Part shown: positions 1-13,300 of the stretch, one piece after another
Layout: each line of letters starts with the position of its first letter
Numbering within the stretch: the first letter of the stretch is position 1
Source: Ischnura elegans
Taxonomy: Eukaryota > Arthropoda > Insecta > Odonata > Coenagrionidae
Direction of reading: 5' to 3'
NCBI RefSeq assembly: GCF_921293095.1
Contig: NC_060259.1
Coordinates: 27,101,812-27,165,811 of the forward strand
Length of the DNA stretch: 64,000 nucleotides
Position numbers and translations under genes: made by a program
The notes under the pieces: generated by a model
Told to the model about the DNA's origin: nothing
The model's input: the letters and a program-made list of their open reading frames with translations, nothing else
The model's database searches: none

Positions 1-515
1 TCAATTTATTTAAAACAATGCTAGTATTAAAATTTGGCAACTCGATCATTTTGAAGCCTCTCGAGTGCGCTTCAACCGTGAGTGATTTAGGTGTCTCAAC
101 AGGTAAGAAGTCGAACTTCTTTGACTAGGTTTGTTCAATCTAATGCAAAACCTTGTGTTTATTTGGTAGCTACAATGAAATGACAATTTTCCTTCTCTGT
201 CATTTCAATTTGCTCCTTGCACCCCTCCAATCAACACTCAATAAAGCTCTCCCTTATGCTCCATTGCAGCTGTGACAAACATCGCTTTTCTCAATAGTGT
301 TAATAGCCTCTTAGATAAAATTGTTTGTTTATCACTTACTCCAAGGTAAACTTTTCGGGGTAAGATATGCCTTTCTCCACTTGAAGGTGGTTCATATTTT
401 TGTCCAGACTGTGCATGAATGTTAGCTGAGAGGCTAATGGCATGATGAAATAATAAAAATACTAACACCTAAAGGGTATGTAAATTATATCTGTACCTCA
501 GAGGTAAAGGACACT
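1..515. repeat. 515-bp dispersed repeat, copy 1 (cut by window start)
   Basis: Nearly identical to 6886-7400 in the same orientation, with about a dozen substitutions and no net length change. It ends at GGACACT, after which the two loci diverge. The left limit is not visible because it meets the window edge. On the minus strand both copies keep a 76-codon frame (238-468 here) that differs at one residue. I do not recognise the product. Confidence 0.85.
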
Positions 516-980
516 CCTGTCTAGGTAGGTAGCAAAGGTGCAACTGCCCAACTGCAGTTCCCATTCCCCAATTGGAAGGTGCATAGATGATCCAGCTAGA
601 GCGAAGGTCATTATACTCTTGCCCAAGGTATAATCACCTTGGGCACAGCCCTTATTTCTAATCCATTCAGTGTCTCACAGTAAACTATTTAAGGCCAATT
701 TCTAAAGACTACTAATACAGGGATATAATGATCTTGGGCTAGATCCCCTTCCGTGACAATTATGGAACTTCTATGCCTGTCTGAAACCTCCTCTATTTTG
801 GATATCTAGCCTTGGAAGAATCGAAGGCTGCTTTCATGGTATCCAACTTTTTGCCATCAACCATGAATGGCATGTTGCCATATCTTAATAAGCATGGGAT
901 TTTATGCGTCCCTGCAGACTGTCACAGATTTTAATTACAGTTTATTTACAATTGTGTGGCTCCAAAATGTTAGTCTGGAA
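516..980. other. No recognisable feature
   Basis: Unique-looking sequence between the 515-bp repeat and the next decayed element. I see no coding frame, splice-bounded exon or repeat partner within the window. Confidence 0.4.
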
Positions 981-981
981 A

Positions 982-2662
982 CTAAAGATGTGCAAATAGT
1001 ATCCGCAAATACTCGAATACTTTGAATACTAGAAAGTATTCGATATTTGAGATCTCGAATAGTTATGCTAAAGGTACCGTCTTGAATACCTCGAATACTT
1101 TGAATTTCGCATCATACACTGTCGCACACGCGTCGTTGGTAGCTGACTCAGAAAAATGTAGAGAACTGTAGTCATTTAATGCATGCAGTGCCATAAAAGG
1201 CAAGTTTACGAATTACATCAATTTCGTGGATTAGAGTGGTGAAAAGAGTTTGATGTGGGGAACCGAAAATGTTAGGGTGAAAAAATTCGAAAATCCCCGA
1301 TTCCCCCCACAAGGAGAACCTCAGTGCCGTGAGATAGTAACTATGTAGCACAATTACTAAAATCCTCTACCCCCTCCATCCATCAGCCCTCGGCCCCTCC
1401 TCCAACGCTTTCCTCCTCTACGAAATCAAACAAAAGGCCCCAGCTCACACAGGATTCGTATTACGAAGATCATAAATGAAAAGCTTCAAAAGAAAATATC
1501 AAGTTACAGGAGAGTAATAGAATACTGTTTCACCCTTCCCTCTTTCTCCCCCACTGACCTTTTTCTGCCTACCAATAGCCATGCATGAGCCATCTATTAG
1601 CACAAAAGGTGTCTGACAATGATTTTCAGCAATTGATATTACACCATTATTGGATTGAAATATAAGTATTGTGTGTGTGATTTCAAAAAGAATAAGACCA
1701 AACACGACGTATTTCTGACTTTATTTAATCATTTTATGCAAGGAAATGAACGTCAAAATACGACGGAGAATTAGCATTATGGCGAAACTCGAGCCTCCTC
1801 GCAGCTGAGCTTCTCGGAAGATGATGCAGTATTTTTTTTCATAAACATATATCAAGTTACAATTTATGAGTTATGCCATAAATCTCTATTGTCACAGTCA
1901 CAGACGAAGGGATATTTTCTCAAGATATTTGGTTTCTCCCTGCTAGCAGTTCAAATACATCTGCTTATCTTGTGAGAACTTCGAAAGATGAACTGAAAAT
2001 AATTGAAGAAGAAGAAAATCCGGTGGAGAAGCGCAAGTATTTTGCAAAACGCCTCGGATTGTCCGCTAGCACTTGACATTAGGAGTGAGGGTAAAGCGAG
2101 CTACCTGTTGAAAATAAGAGCCTGAAGCCTAGTATCAGATGGGCGTGCTGCTGAAATGGCGTTTGGTATATAAGAATGTATACATCAGACAGAAATCCAT
2201 CATAGCAGTGTAAATGCCGAGACGGCATGAAATCATTTTTTCGCGAGGTGGTGTGTCCCCTTAGGATATTTGAGAGAGATGTTAGTTGAATCAACTATAT
2301 GCCCAAATTGTTTCTGTAAAATTAAAATATACCATTAATCAGCTATATTCCTGTTTGAATCCTTCAAAGGAAATCTCAATTACTCGCCAAAATCCTGGGT
2401 TTCCTGCGGCATAGGCAACCTAGTCAAACATTCCCGCATTCATTTTATTTTTTTCGTCCCCCCTGAAAAACGATAGATCGAGGTTCCACTGTATACTTTT
2501 TTATTTATACATTCATCAAGGGAAATAGAAGAAAAAAACGTATGCTTGATATACTTCGCGCAATTCTAGTATTCGAGGTATTCGAATATTTGAGCAATGA
2601 TTATATATTGGAATTCGATGTTCGAGTTTGAGAAATCTGCCATTCGACCCATTTCTACTGGA
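982..2662. mobile_element. Decayed DNA element with TCGAATACT ends, holding a Tigger-like segment (copy A)
   Basis: Both ends carry repeats of the word TCGAATACT and short imperfect inverted termini (AGATGTGCAAATAG at left; the complement of AGTAGAAATGGGTCGAATG at right). The interior matches 13070-14330 and, in reverse, 39785-40592. An inner edge at 2471-2491 reads ATCGAGGTTCCACTG followed by TA. That is the complement of a pogo/Tigger-type terminus, so a Tigger-like element appears to sit inside an older element with hAT-like ends. Family names are tentative. Confidence 0.6.
1981..2076 (+). pseudogene. Helix-turn-helix remnant of a pogo/Tigger-type transposase, copy A
   Basis: A 31-codon stretch reads SKDELKIIEEEENPVEKRK, then YFAKRLGLSAST and a TGA stop. 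The pattern matches the first DNA-binding helix-turn-helix of CENP-B/Tigger transposases. The same stretch ends at the same stop in two other copies, at 13604-13699 and 40240-40329. No catalytic domain is present. Confidence 0.5.
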
Positions 2663-2861
2663 AACCATGAATTGTGTTATTTTTATTCAAAGGCTACTTA
2701 TCATTTAATTGGAATATTGAATTGGTATTGGCCTGGAGATCGGTGTCAGACTTGGTGTCAAAACTATCACTGGAAGCTGGTGAAAGGAGCTTCGTTATAA
2801 TTTGTATTAAAACAATTTAATCTCCCATTTATTAGAGTGCCCTGCTGTTACTTTTCAAATA

Positions 2862-3520
2862 GGGTAGTTTCCTTCGTCAAAGAAAACAAAATGCATTGAT
2901 TGCGATTCCTTACCCACCATTAGTGTATTCATAATATACAAACTATTTGGTTTTAGAAATCCCAGTTTAGACGAATGGCGATGGTCAGTTTTAGCCTCAT
3001 TTGAAAAGGGCCAGATTGGCACCCATGCGATTCCACTCCATGTGACGTCACAGGGACCTAGTTTCTATACGAGTAGATAGGAGTTTTACATTGTCTGAAA
3101 TTACCAATGCATGCATGAGGCACAGAGCTCAGGGAAACATCTCTTAATGATCACCTATTGAAACTGCCTACTGTCGGAAAGTTTCCTTCGTTTGATAGGG
3201 TAGTAATAATCCATATTTAAGCCAAGCGCTACCAGCTAGCATGGTACTCTGCAACCTGCTAGCATCCTGCGTCGTATCAGAGCTCAGAGCCTCGCCCCAA
3301 GGTCACCTCACTTGTGGCAGCGGGAACCAGAACGACGTCACACAGAGTTTTTCCTGGCATTCTAACTTACCCATCGCGTTTTCGCACGCTTGAAAATTTT
3401 CACTTTTCATTTAATCGCGAAAAATAGATGTCGTCATTTGAAAATCTAAGAGTGTGAAATGCATACTCTAGGAGTAATAATCTTTCGATTTAGGCAATAA
3501 AAAATAAGAGGAAACCACCC
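2862..3520. mobile_element. 660-bp MITE with GGGTAGTTTCC termini, copy 1
   Basis: Ends read GGGTAGTTTCC and GGAAACCACCC, flanked by TA on both sides (2860-2861 and 3521-3522). The opposite-strand partner is at 11076-11736, with truncated copies at 40597-40650 and 53606-53857. A TA target and a non-coding interior fit a Tc1/mariner-superfamily MITE. Confidence 0.8.
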
Positions 3521-3524
3521 TATT

Positions 3525-4184
3525 GCTCATGTGAGGTCAAAGTTTTGGCCAATGAAAGGGTAATTTAGCAAAGAAGCATTACCGAGGCAGAAAAAAATGA
3601 AGTCGCACCAAGGAAAACACAAAGTGTCTGGGTTATACTTCACCTTGTATTGCTTGTCATGATAAGACAGTATATAAATATTGATTTAGAAGTGACAGTT
3701 GACAATGACCCACAGACAATACCAATCAGTGCCTCTACACATAATAAAAATCTCTTGAATCAGATGTAGAAGTTTGCATGCCAGTGGCCTAGTCCGGAGT
3801 GAGCTCTGCTCTTACCTAAATAAAACTAAACTTTGTGTTGAAATACTGAATGAATGAGTATGCAACCATGCATGACTAGCAGCAATTGTCATCATTTCAG
3901 ATTTTAACCAAAAAAATTTTTTTTTCAATGCTTTTGTTCAGTGAATGTTGTGACAAGAGCTACTCATAACTGTAAACACATGTAAGGCAATGGCAAATCC
4001 TGAAAAAATACCTCTGCATTGAATGTGTTACTGGTGTGACACTTCATTCATTATTTTTAAGCTCATCACTCCTATTGCTAACACATTTCTTTTCACTCAA
4101 TTCTGTCTCTCTTTTTGCCCATTATGTACTAATTTTAGTATTCATTGAATAATAGCATTACATATTAATGTTTTCCTTGACCAG
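3525..4184. other. Intronic or upstream sequence of Myt1, no feature seen
   Basis: AT-rich sequence leading to the acceptor at 4181-4184. I searched it for a coding exon that could supply the N-terminus of the kinase and found no convincing frame with a donor. Confidence 0.4.
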
Positions 4185-4371
4185 AAATAGATTCTCTTTG
4201 TCAATTCTATGACAAAGATTCAAATGTATCTTACCTTGAGCAATGTTTTGAAATTGTTGGCTGCATAGGCCATGGTTGCTTTGGAGTTGTTTTCAAAGCT
4301 AACAGTCTTGAGGATGGCAAGCTGTATGCCATCAAGAAATCCAGAGATAGATTTCGTAATGCTTTGGATAA
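4185..4371 (+). CDS. Myt1: Myt1 exon a: start of kinase domain, glycine loop and VAIK lysine
   Basis: The exon follows an acceptor CCAG and ends before GTAAGT. It reads through YLEQCFEIVG, GHGCFGVVFKA, EDGKLYAIKKS and FRNALDK. The first two bases complete a codon from an upstream exon that I could not find between 1 and 4184. The next intron is only 83 bp, in contrast to the others. Confidence 0.93.
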
Positions 4372-7300
4372 GTAAGTGATACTAATTGTATTTTAAGTGT
4401 CATTATTTGCTCATAAGATGTCCTTGCAGGAACTTCTATTAATTTTTTTATCAGGAAAAGAAAATTAGTGGAAGTTGAGCTCCTGGAGAAGCTACCAAAA
4501 CATCCAAATTGCATCCAAATGCATAGAGCATGGGAGGAAAATGGGTTCTTATTTTTACAGTTGGAACTCTGTGAAATCAGCTTAGCTAAATACACTTTAT
4601 CTCATCACAGAATCCCTGAAGAAATGATATGGAACATCCTAACAGATATGGTTTTGGTAAGAGATTTATTTCAAGCATTTAGTCTATATTTTAAAAGTGT
4701 AGCTATCATAGTTGGGAATAACATTTTTTTAAATTAATCATTATATATATCCAGAAAATTAATTAACAATTTAATCATTAATGTATATAATACTTAACTT
4801 TTAATTTTTATTGCCAAAATTTTATATCCACTGATTCAAAAATCACTTCAATTGATAATATTCTTTAAAATTTGGTGAATTGAGATTTGCTCGGGTTTGG
4901 TCAGGAAGTGTGTCCACCAGACAAAGAGGAAAATAAAACAGTATCTAAAAACGCTATTCAGCTGAGTAGTTGTGCAAGAACGGAATAAATAGGCCCAGGT
5001 GAATTCATTGAAACAAAAGTGGGGTTGAGTGGATTATAAGTTTTTCTTTTTCAAAATTTAACCATCAAACAACTCCCATCAGCCAGGACATACTTTTAAT
5101 TAGCAATGCAGAAGTAGCAAGATATTTTCATGAATGTAGCAGTGTTGATGAACTTTATTAGAAATACCTTTTCTTAGTACAGCAGACTCCCAATTATCCG
5201 GCTGCGGTATATCCGTGTTGCAGATTATCCTTGCATGATTTCCACTCTTTCAATTTTTCCGTGATCATTATTTAAAAAAACAAAACCGGATGCAAAATCA
5301 CCAGAATTACTGCATTTGAATGCTAGGATACACCTGGCTTAATATTTCCATTAGAATCACCTTCATAAAGCGTAAGCGATCACGCCCTAGCTGCATTCAC
5401 ATGAGCTCCGTGTTCCTATTTTCCAAGCCTCGTAGTGCACGATCACACTCCGTGATTACGGATACCCATCCCGCAGCAGTTGCAACCCGGGCAACTTGTG
5501 CAAGGCGCAACTACGTGGCATGGTGCCTGGAAGTGTTGTTTACAACGTCGCGCGGTGATTTTCAAGCATTTGTGCATACCAATTATCTGTATCCATGATC
5601 ATGCAGTCCGGATGCGTGGTTTTTTGAAATTATTACTTAAAAGAAGCCGTAATAAAACGAGTACAACCTTGTTATTGCCACAAAAAAGATCGTGGACTGG
5701 CGAAGATAGCTCTCAATGAGTTTGAGAGGCACTCTCAATTCAACCAATATCTGTGTAAATAATAATATATTGTTTTTCTTATGTAAATTATGAACATTAC
5801 AGGACATTTAAGTGAAATTGTGGGTTATCCATGTTTTCTGGTTATTCTTGCTGCCGCTCCCCATCATTAGCCCGGATAATCGGGAGTGTGTTGTATTGGT
5901 ATTCTTTTGTCATCACAAAGTGAAAGGATCTTTAATGCTGCAGAAATTTTTCTGGACAGGAGAGGACAGATGTCTGATGTTTGAAATGAGAATTTAATTT
6001 AAGTTCTACGACTTTTTAATTTTAAGTAAAATAAATTTTTCTTGAGCTGGAAGTTTCCATTTATTTTATCGGCTACGGAATATTTTGAAGTGAACCCTCA
6101 TAGCAATCCAGGTTATTTATTGGTTATTTAAATATAATGCTTCAAAATTCTAGTTTCATTGAACACCTGTTTAGTACTGCAGTCAATATTTCTGCCAAAA
6201 TAAGAATAGATTAGACCCAGATAGTTAAAAAATGTTAAATTTTTTAAATCAAAACGTGGGGAAAGAACCAGTGGCTGCCCGGTGTAATGTTACATATTGG
6301 TGTACCATGCATTCTTTTACAACGTGTAATTTTAACTTTTGTACTTGGCAAATAAAATTATGGAGACGATCTTACGTTTTTTCTGTAGAGCTTTCGTGCT
6401 AATACGCATCTTTAGTGGAATTATTTTGATTCACTTCTTGTGGTTGTTCATTTAAGTTTGCCATTAATTCAGATAATAAGAGTTCATCCTTGGAACCGAG
6501 TATCGAGAACCAAGAACCAATGGGGAAGAACTGGGCTGGTACCAAGAATGGAAAAAATTTAAGAACCAACTCACCTTTAATAAAAATCCTTTCTGAGCGA
6601 TAGGATGCTGGAGGTTGTAATTTGAGGTACCTCTTCTTACTCATTAACAATGTTACTCAGGGTAGTTTCCTGTGGCCTTGTCCATTTTTTCTATTCATAA
6701 GCTACATGTTTCCCCTTATTTCTTTATTTCAAGCTATGTCACTTTTCCATAAGAATGACTATAAAATCTTCAAGCGAATTGATGAATATTCAGAGTGTAG
6801 AGACTTACAGAATCTCTTAGATCTGATCACAATAACTGCAAATACTTGGAAACTCAATGTGCATTTCAGAAAGTGCAGTTCCATTTCAATTTATTTAAAA
6901 CAATGCTAATGTTAAAATTTGGCAACTCGATCATTTTGAAGCCTCTCGAGTGCGCTTCAACCGTGAGTGATTGAGGTGTCTCAACAGGTAAGAAGTCAAA
7001 CTTCTTTGACTAGGTTTGTTCAATCAAATGCAAAACCTTGTGTTTATTTGGTAGCTAATATGAAATGACAATTTTCCTTCTCTGTCATTTCAATTTGCCC
7101 CTTGCACCCCTCCAATCAACACTCAATAAAGCTCTCCCTTATGCTCCATTGCAGCTGTAACAAACATCGCTTTTCTCAATAGTGTTAATAGCCTCTTAGA
7201 TAAAATTGTTTGTTTATCACTTACCCCAAGGTAAACTTTTCGGGGTAAGATATGCCTTTCTCCACTTGAAGGTGGTTCATATTTTTGTCCAGACTGTGCA

Positions 7301-10300
7301 TGAATGTTAGCTGAGAGGCTAATGGCATGATGAAATAATAAAAATAATAACACCTAAAGGGTATGTAAATTATATCTGTACCTCAGAGGCAAAGGACACT
7401 TTGTCCGTTTTCCTAATTGATCAGGATAGTAGTTATTCAGTGTCATGATAGCAGTATGATTTTTGTAAATTTAACCAGTAAATACCAGAAGGTTGGGTAA
7501 TTAGTTTTCAACATTTTTATATCACAATGTTATTGGTATAGTAACCTAACCAGAAAATTAATCATTTACAGAGAAATTTATTGATCAAATCCAATGAGTT
7601 TCGGAAAAAGTGAGAATTACTGTGTGGTGATCCCTGACTCATGTTCAAGAGCATCTTGTAAAATTTGCCTACTGTTACTGTTGGCATTGTTATATGCATG
7701 AAGTAGTTATTAATTTGGTTATGTCTTTACATATTTTTGCTGTTATTGCATTATTCATGCTAAGAAATGTTTCTGAGTTTCATTTACAAATTATTGAACA
7801 AAATGGAATACACATATTGTCCTAATGAATATTCTACCGTTCCTTGCAGGCGTTGAAGCATCTTCATGACAGGAATATAATGCATCTGGACATCAAGCTA
7901 GATAATATTTTAATATCTTCCAATGGGTCTTTTAAGTTGAGCGATTTTGGCATTTCCCTAGATTGCTCTCAGGTATGATGATTATTGTTCAGATAAATCT
8001 TTTGATTTAACTAAATTGGGTGGTGCTACTGATTGGCTGAAATAAAATTTAAAAGTGTAAGTCCTAAAGCAAATTAAAATAGGAATCAAAATTTCCAAAG
8101 TGGCTTTATTGGCTAGCAAGGCAACCATCATCAACCATCAGGTGAATTTGTCTTAACTTGATCAAAGGTGTGGTTAGATACCATAATCTTAAAATTTCAC
8201 TGCAGTGGAAGAACAGTACTAGCATTTTACTTCATTTCTATTCGTGAATCAGCCTATCTATTTGAGCATACGTATGCATTTACCGGTAAATAAGTTTACC
8301 CAGTGTGTCAGTGCTTGGCGATGCTTTTTGTCAAACACCCTTCGATTGGTTGGTTTCATCCAATTGGATGGAAATTTTGAGCCTATCCTATCCATTTGGA
8401 TCAAACTGAGTTTGATACGAACGATTGGGCCAAAAGCAAGTTGGATGAACATTTGACTGTGGGAGACAGTGCACATCTGTTGTATCAAAATTTGATACAA
8501 ATGTTTTGATGCATATTTGAGCGTGGGACACCAGCTTTAGAATAATTGCCCTTATTTTCATAGTGAGAGTTCATATTGTTTTTTTTTTTTTTTTACTGTA
8601 GCTTATGAAATCAGAAAAAAATTTAGTGTGAGTTCCTTGGAAAAGTCTCAGTGTGCACTATTTGTTGACCTCTTGGCTTTCATAATACTTTGAGAAAGAG
8701 CTGGAGAGAATCCATCATAACCTCTACAGGATAATGAATAAAACCACTGGCAGATAAAAATTAAAGCAAGACCTCTGTGGACACAAATGCAAAGCTTACT
8801 AAAGCTGTTTACTGTACCAGGTGTATGCTGTAAAGAGTGTAAGAATTTTTATTAGGAGTGTAAGATATGGGTTAGGTGTTGTGGGTTGTATGGCGAATGA
8901 AAATGGTGTGTTGCATGGGAGGGAAACAAGCAAGGACTTGGTCAGCAAGGATGGGAAAGAAAGATAAGGGTTTATAATTGTAGCAGATAGACATGAGGTG
9001 TCTATATTACTGGATGAATTCTGGGTATGTGGGGAATTAGGAACTTTAAGAATAGAGGTGCTTTTCTGTGATGAAGAGGAAGTAATTGGGGACTTCCTCT
9101 TACTCCTGTTGGTAGAGGAAATATTCAGCATCTACTTCAGCATCTACCTAAGCATCCCTTGGAAAATCGTCCAAGGCAGTTAGCATACTACGTAAACTCA
9201 AATAATTGGTACCAAAAGAGTACCTTACTCCCATATACTATGCTTTGTTTCATTGCCACATTAATTATGATACTGAACTTAGGGGCCACTCACCATCCAC
9301 CGATAGTTTATTTAAAATGCAAAAAAAGGCAGTAAGGATAATCTCATTTTCTCACCCAAGGGATCACTGCTAGCCTGTATTCTGCAAGCTTGGTATTATG
9401 ACTCTCTACAGCCACTTCATATATAAATGACTTTGCAATGTCAAAGAAAATCTATGCTCCTTGGAAAAAGGTCAAATTTTCATAATCATTACGCAAGGAA
9501 CAATAACACCCTAGACATCCCTTATTGCAGGTTAAGCAAAAATATCAATTCATTTAACATAGTAAAAATCCATTTTTTAACAGATTGCCCCCAGAGGCTA
9601 AAGATGTGAGTTTGTCAAAGTTTAAAAAAGGGATACTGGCTATTAAAAAAGCATTTTTACCTCGGAAATGAGTTTTTCGAATGTGACATTGGGTTGTCAT
9701 TTGTAGATTCATGATCCTATTGATTTTGCCGCATGTATTTTGTGTATTTGTTTATTTACTTGCATCATTTCAGCAGTATGCAAATTTTTCTTTTCTTTCG
9801 CTGCAGAAATTGAGAGATATCATTGATGGAGATGCAAAGTACATTGCCCCTGAAGTGCTGACTGAAAGTTTTTCCAAGGCTGCCGATATATTTAGCCTAG
9901 GGATTTCCATTTATGAAGTTTCATATGATGTCAATCTGCCTCAATGTGGTGTCCAGTGGCAGCGGTTGAGGAAGGGCCAAATCCCACAGCTTCGTGTGAA
10001 TTGTAAGTGGAATAACTTTTAAACCTTAATATTACGAATTCTTTGGATGCATACGATTTCCAGACCACTTCCAGAGGAGTTGGAGAGCTGAAAATTTGCA
10101 CCAAGGTTGGGGGACCAAGAATGGTTTAGAGGAAAAATTAGAAATTCCAGACTTGCCACCTACTTCCCCTTGAAAAATATTCAAAAGATTCCTGTGTTCC
10201 TATGCATACTAGGGCGGATCGGAAAAATTGATTTTTTTCAAATCCATCTGGCCTATTGAAAAAAAGTTGTGGGACCGATTAAAAATAAGGCGTGAAAAAT

Positions 10301-13300
10301 TTGAGACCTCTAGGTGAACCCCTGACCCTTGCTCAAATGAGACTTAGGGGGGAGGGTCAAAATTCGAAAAATATAATATTTTATGGTCATTCCCTATAGA
10401 TTTTGCCCAGTTACTGTTCTTTTAGGGCAAATATTTCGTGCATTTTGACATATCTACCACCGTTTAGCCACAAAATGCCTAATTTGAGTCCGTGTCCACG
10501 AAGAAAATATACCAACGCCCACGCAGCATCGCAGATGCAAGAGCGGCAGGCCAATGCCGTCCCCTCCCTGCTCGCTTCTCCCCCTCCCACTCCTCGAATA
10601 CAGCAAAATTCATCCTGCATGTGCTGCTAGGAGGGTGTTCATCTTTGATAATATAAACCGAAAGATGGTAGAAGGTAAAATATGATGAGTAGTGTGACGA
10701 CTTGTTTCTTATTTGGCACCTCGTCGGCGTTAAACAAATCGATGTTACCAACTTTTAGAAATTGAAAGGTGAAATATTTATAGATCCGAGAATGCAGGAA
10801 AGGAGCCTACCGTCTATGAAAAGGCCTTTCGAGTGGCTATAAAGGTGTGCAAACTTTGGATATGCGCTTCTATTCCGGTATTGTCCGACAGCTGTGACTA
10901 AATGGATTTGAACTCTGGGGATCTTAACCTTTGTTAATTATATGGATAGGGGAAGGATTGGTTTATTTGGTATTCTTTATATTTCCATTTATCCCTATCA
11001 TCTGCAGAAACAAGTCTTAGATAGTGAACTGCGTTGAGCCACTCAAACATCCGATGCAACCCGAGTGACATAATAGGGTAGTTTCCTATTATTTTTTTAT
11101 TGCCTTAATCAAAAGATTATTACTCCTGGAGTAAGAATTTCACACTTTTAGATTTTTAAATGACGATATCTATTTTTTGCGATTAAATGAAAAGTGAAAA
11201 ATTTCAAGCGCGCGAAAACACGACGCGTAAGTAGGAATGATGGGAAAAAGTCTGTGCGACGCATTTCTGGTTCCCCCTCCTGCCTTGTGAGGTGACCTTG
11301 ATCGAGGCTCTGAGCGCTGATAGGATGCAGGATGCTAGCGGGTAGCTGAGTACTTTGCTGGCTGGTAGCGCTTGGCTTAAAAAAGGTTTATTAATACCTT
11401 ATCAAACGAAGAAAACTTTCCGACCTAAGCCAGTTTTAATAGGTGATTATTAAGACATGTTTCCCTGAGCTCTGTGCCTCATGCATGCATTGGTAACCTC
11501 AGACGATGTATAACTCCTATCCTCTCGTGTAGAAACTAGGTCCCTGTGACGTCACGTGGAGTGGAATCGCATGGGCGCCAATCTGGCCTTTTTCAAATGA
11601 GGATAAAATTTGACCCTTGCCATTCGTCAAAACCGGTATTACAAAAACCAAATAATTTGTGTATTATGAATACACTAATGGTGGGTAACGAATCGCAATC
11701 AATGCCTTTCGTTTTCTTTGATGAAGGAAACTACCCTATTGCAGAAAGTTCTGACGACTCCTCATTCAGCGGCAAATAAGGGAACCTGTTTTAATATAAC
11801 CGACAGGATCTTCCTCATTACTCCCCAACTTCTTGAAAGTACATATTCAAAATGCATCCATTCTAGCATTTCTGTGCATATCTCCAGTCTCCTGAATTTC
11901 CTCGATTCTTTTAAGGAAGTTAAAAAAAAAATATTTTGGAAATTTCAGGGTCCCTAAGTTTAATTTTTGCCATGGTGATGGTCATGGACATCATCATCAT
12001 AACAATTATTGTAATGTTCCATGCAAACTTAACTTGTAATGGTAATAATTTCATTTTGGCATATTAAATACAGCATACTCCTGATTATCTGGGCTATTGA
12101 TGGGGATAGGTGGCATGAATAATCAGAAAATACGAATAATCTAAACTTTAATTTACAAAAATCAAACAATCTATCATTTTTTACGCACACTATCTATCAT
12201 TTTAGATTGATTTCTGGAATTATTAAGGGCTCTCTTTTCCTGACCGCGATCTTTTTAGCGGCGATAACATGATTATACTTGTATTCCTACTGCTCCATAT
12301 GATACCTGGTTTCTGGAAACCATGCACCCGTGGCTGCAAGATTATGGATTCAGAAAAGTGATTTCCATGAATGCTTCAAAACCTTTGTGCAATGTCGGAA
12401 ACTACACTGTTAGGCACTATGTCGTGTAGTCACATCTCGCACAAGTTGCTCAGAATGCAACTGCTGTGGGATGCAAATCCGTGATCAGGTCATGATCTTC
12501 GATCGTGCACTGCAATGCTTGGAAAGTAATGGAACTCCCATGAAGGCAACGGGTGCACGATCACGCCATCCTGCAGCAGCTGTTAAAGGAAACCAGGACT
12601 TTGGCAAATTTTATACACAGGCGAGTGCCAGGCTATGACTCATGCAATCTCTACTTCCCCTGCTGCCTTAACTTCTACTATTCCCTCCCTCTCCAGTTTG
12701 ACCTTGACTAGTTACAGTGTAAACGTGCTCAAGTGCGACTAAATCTCTGATTCCCTAGGGCCGTATTCAACCTCATGTGAGGTCATGGCAATAATAAAGA
12801 TCGTAGATAACATTTCTCTTAATTTATGATTGCTTTAGGCGAATGGCGATTGCCCCATTAAATGATTTTCCTAATTTGAGGGATGAGTACGATACTATCA
12901 GCGTGAAATCTTTGCTAACATATAAAAGTCACTGCATTTTTTCTGTCTAGCTTGTCTAAATGGACATTAATTGGAAGTTTTGCATGTTGTAAATATAATT
13001 GAATGTATTATTTTAGAAAAAAACAGTCATTTCTGGAAGTCAACTGCTGCATGAATTATCTGTTAGCCCAAAAGGTGTCTAACAATGAATTTCGGCAATT
13101 GGCTTTATACTTTAACTCTATATCCTCGTAGCTGAGCTTCTCGGCAGTTAATGTGGCATTTTTCCGATAACTGGATATCAGCTATCAATTTACGAGTTAT
13201 ACTATAAGTCTCAGTTGTAAGAGTTACTGAGGAAGAGATATCTTCTCAAGATAATTTGTTTCTCCATACTAACAATCCTAATTCATCTACTCATCTGGAG

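Noticed and set aside
8799-9131. 110-codon minus-strand frame rich in Ser and Thr
   Set aside because: Low-complexity composition, no domain, and it lies just upstream of a LINE fragment on the other strand.
10403-10751. Overlapping frames of 69-90 codons on both strands
   Set aside because: The stretch is GC-rich and open on both strands; none of the peptides resembles a known family and no splice sites fit Myt1.
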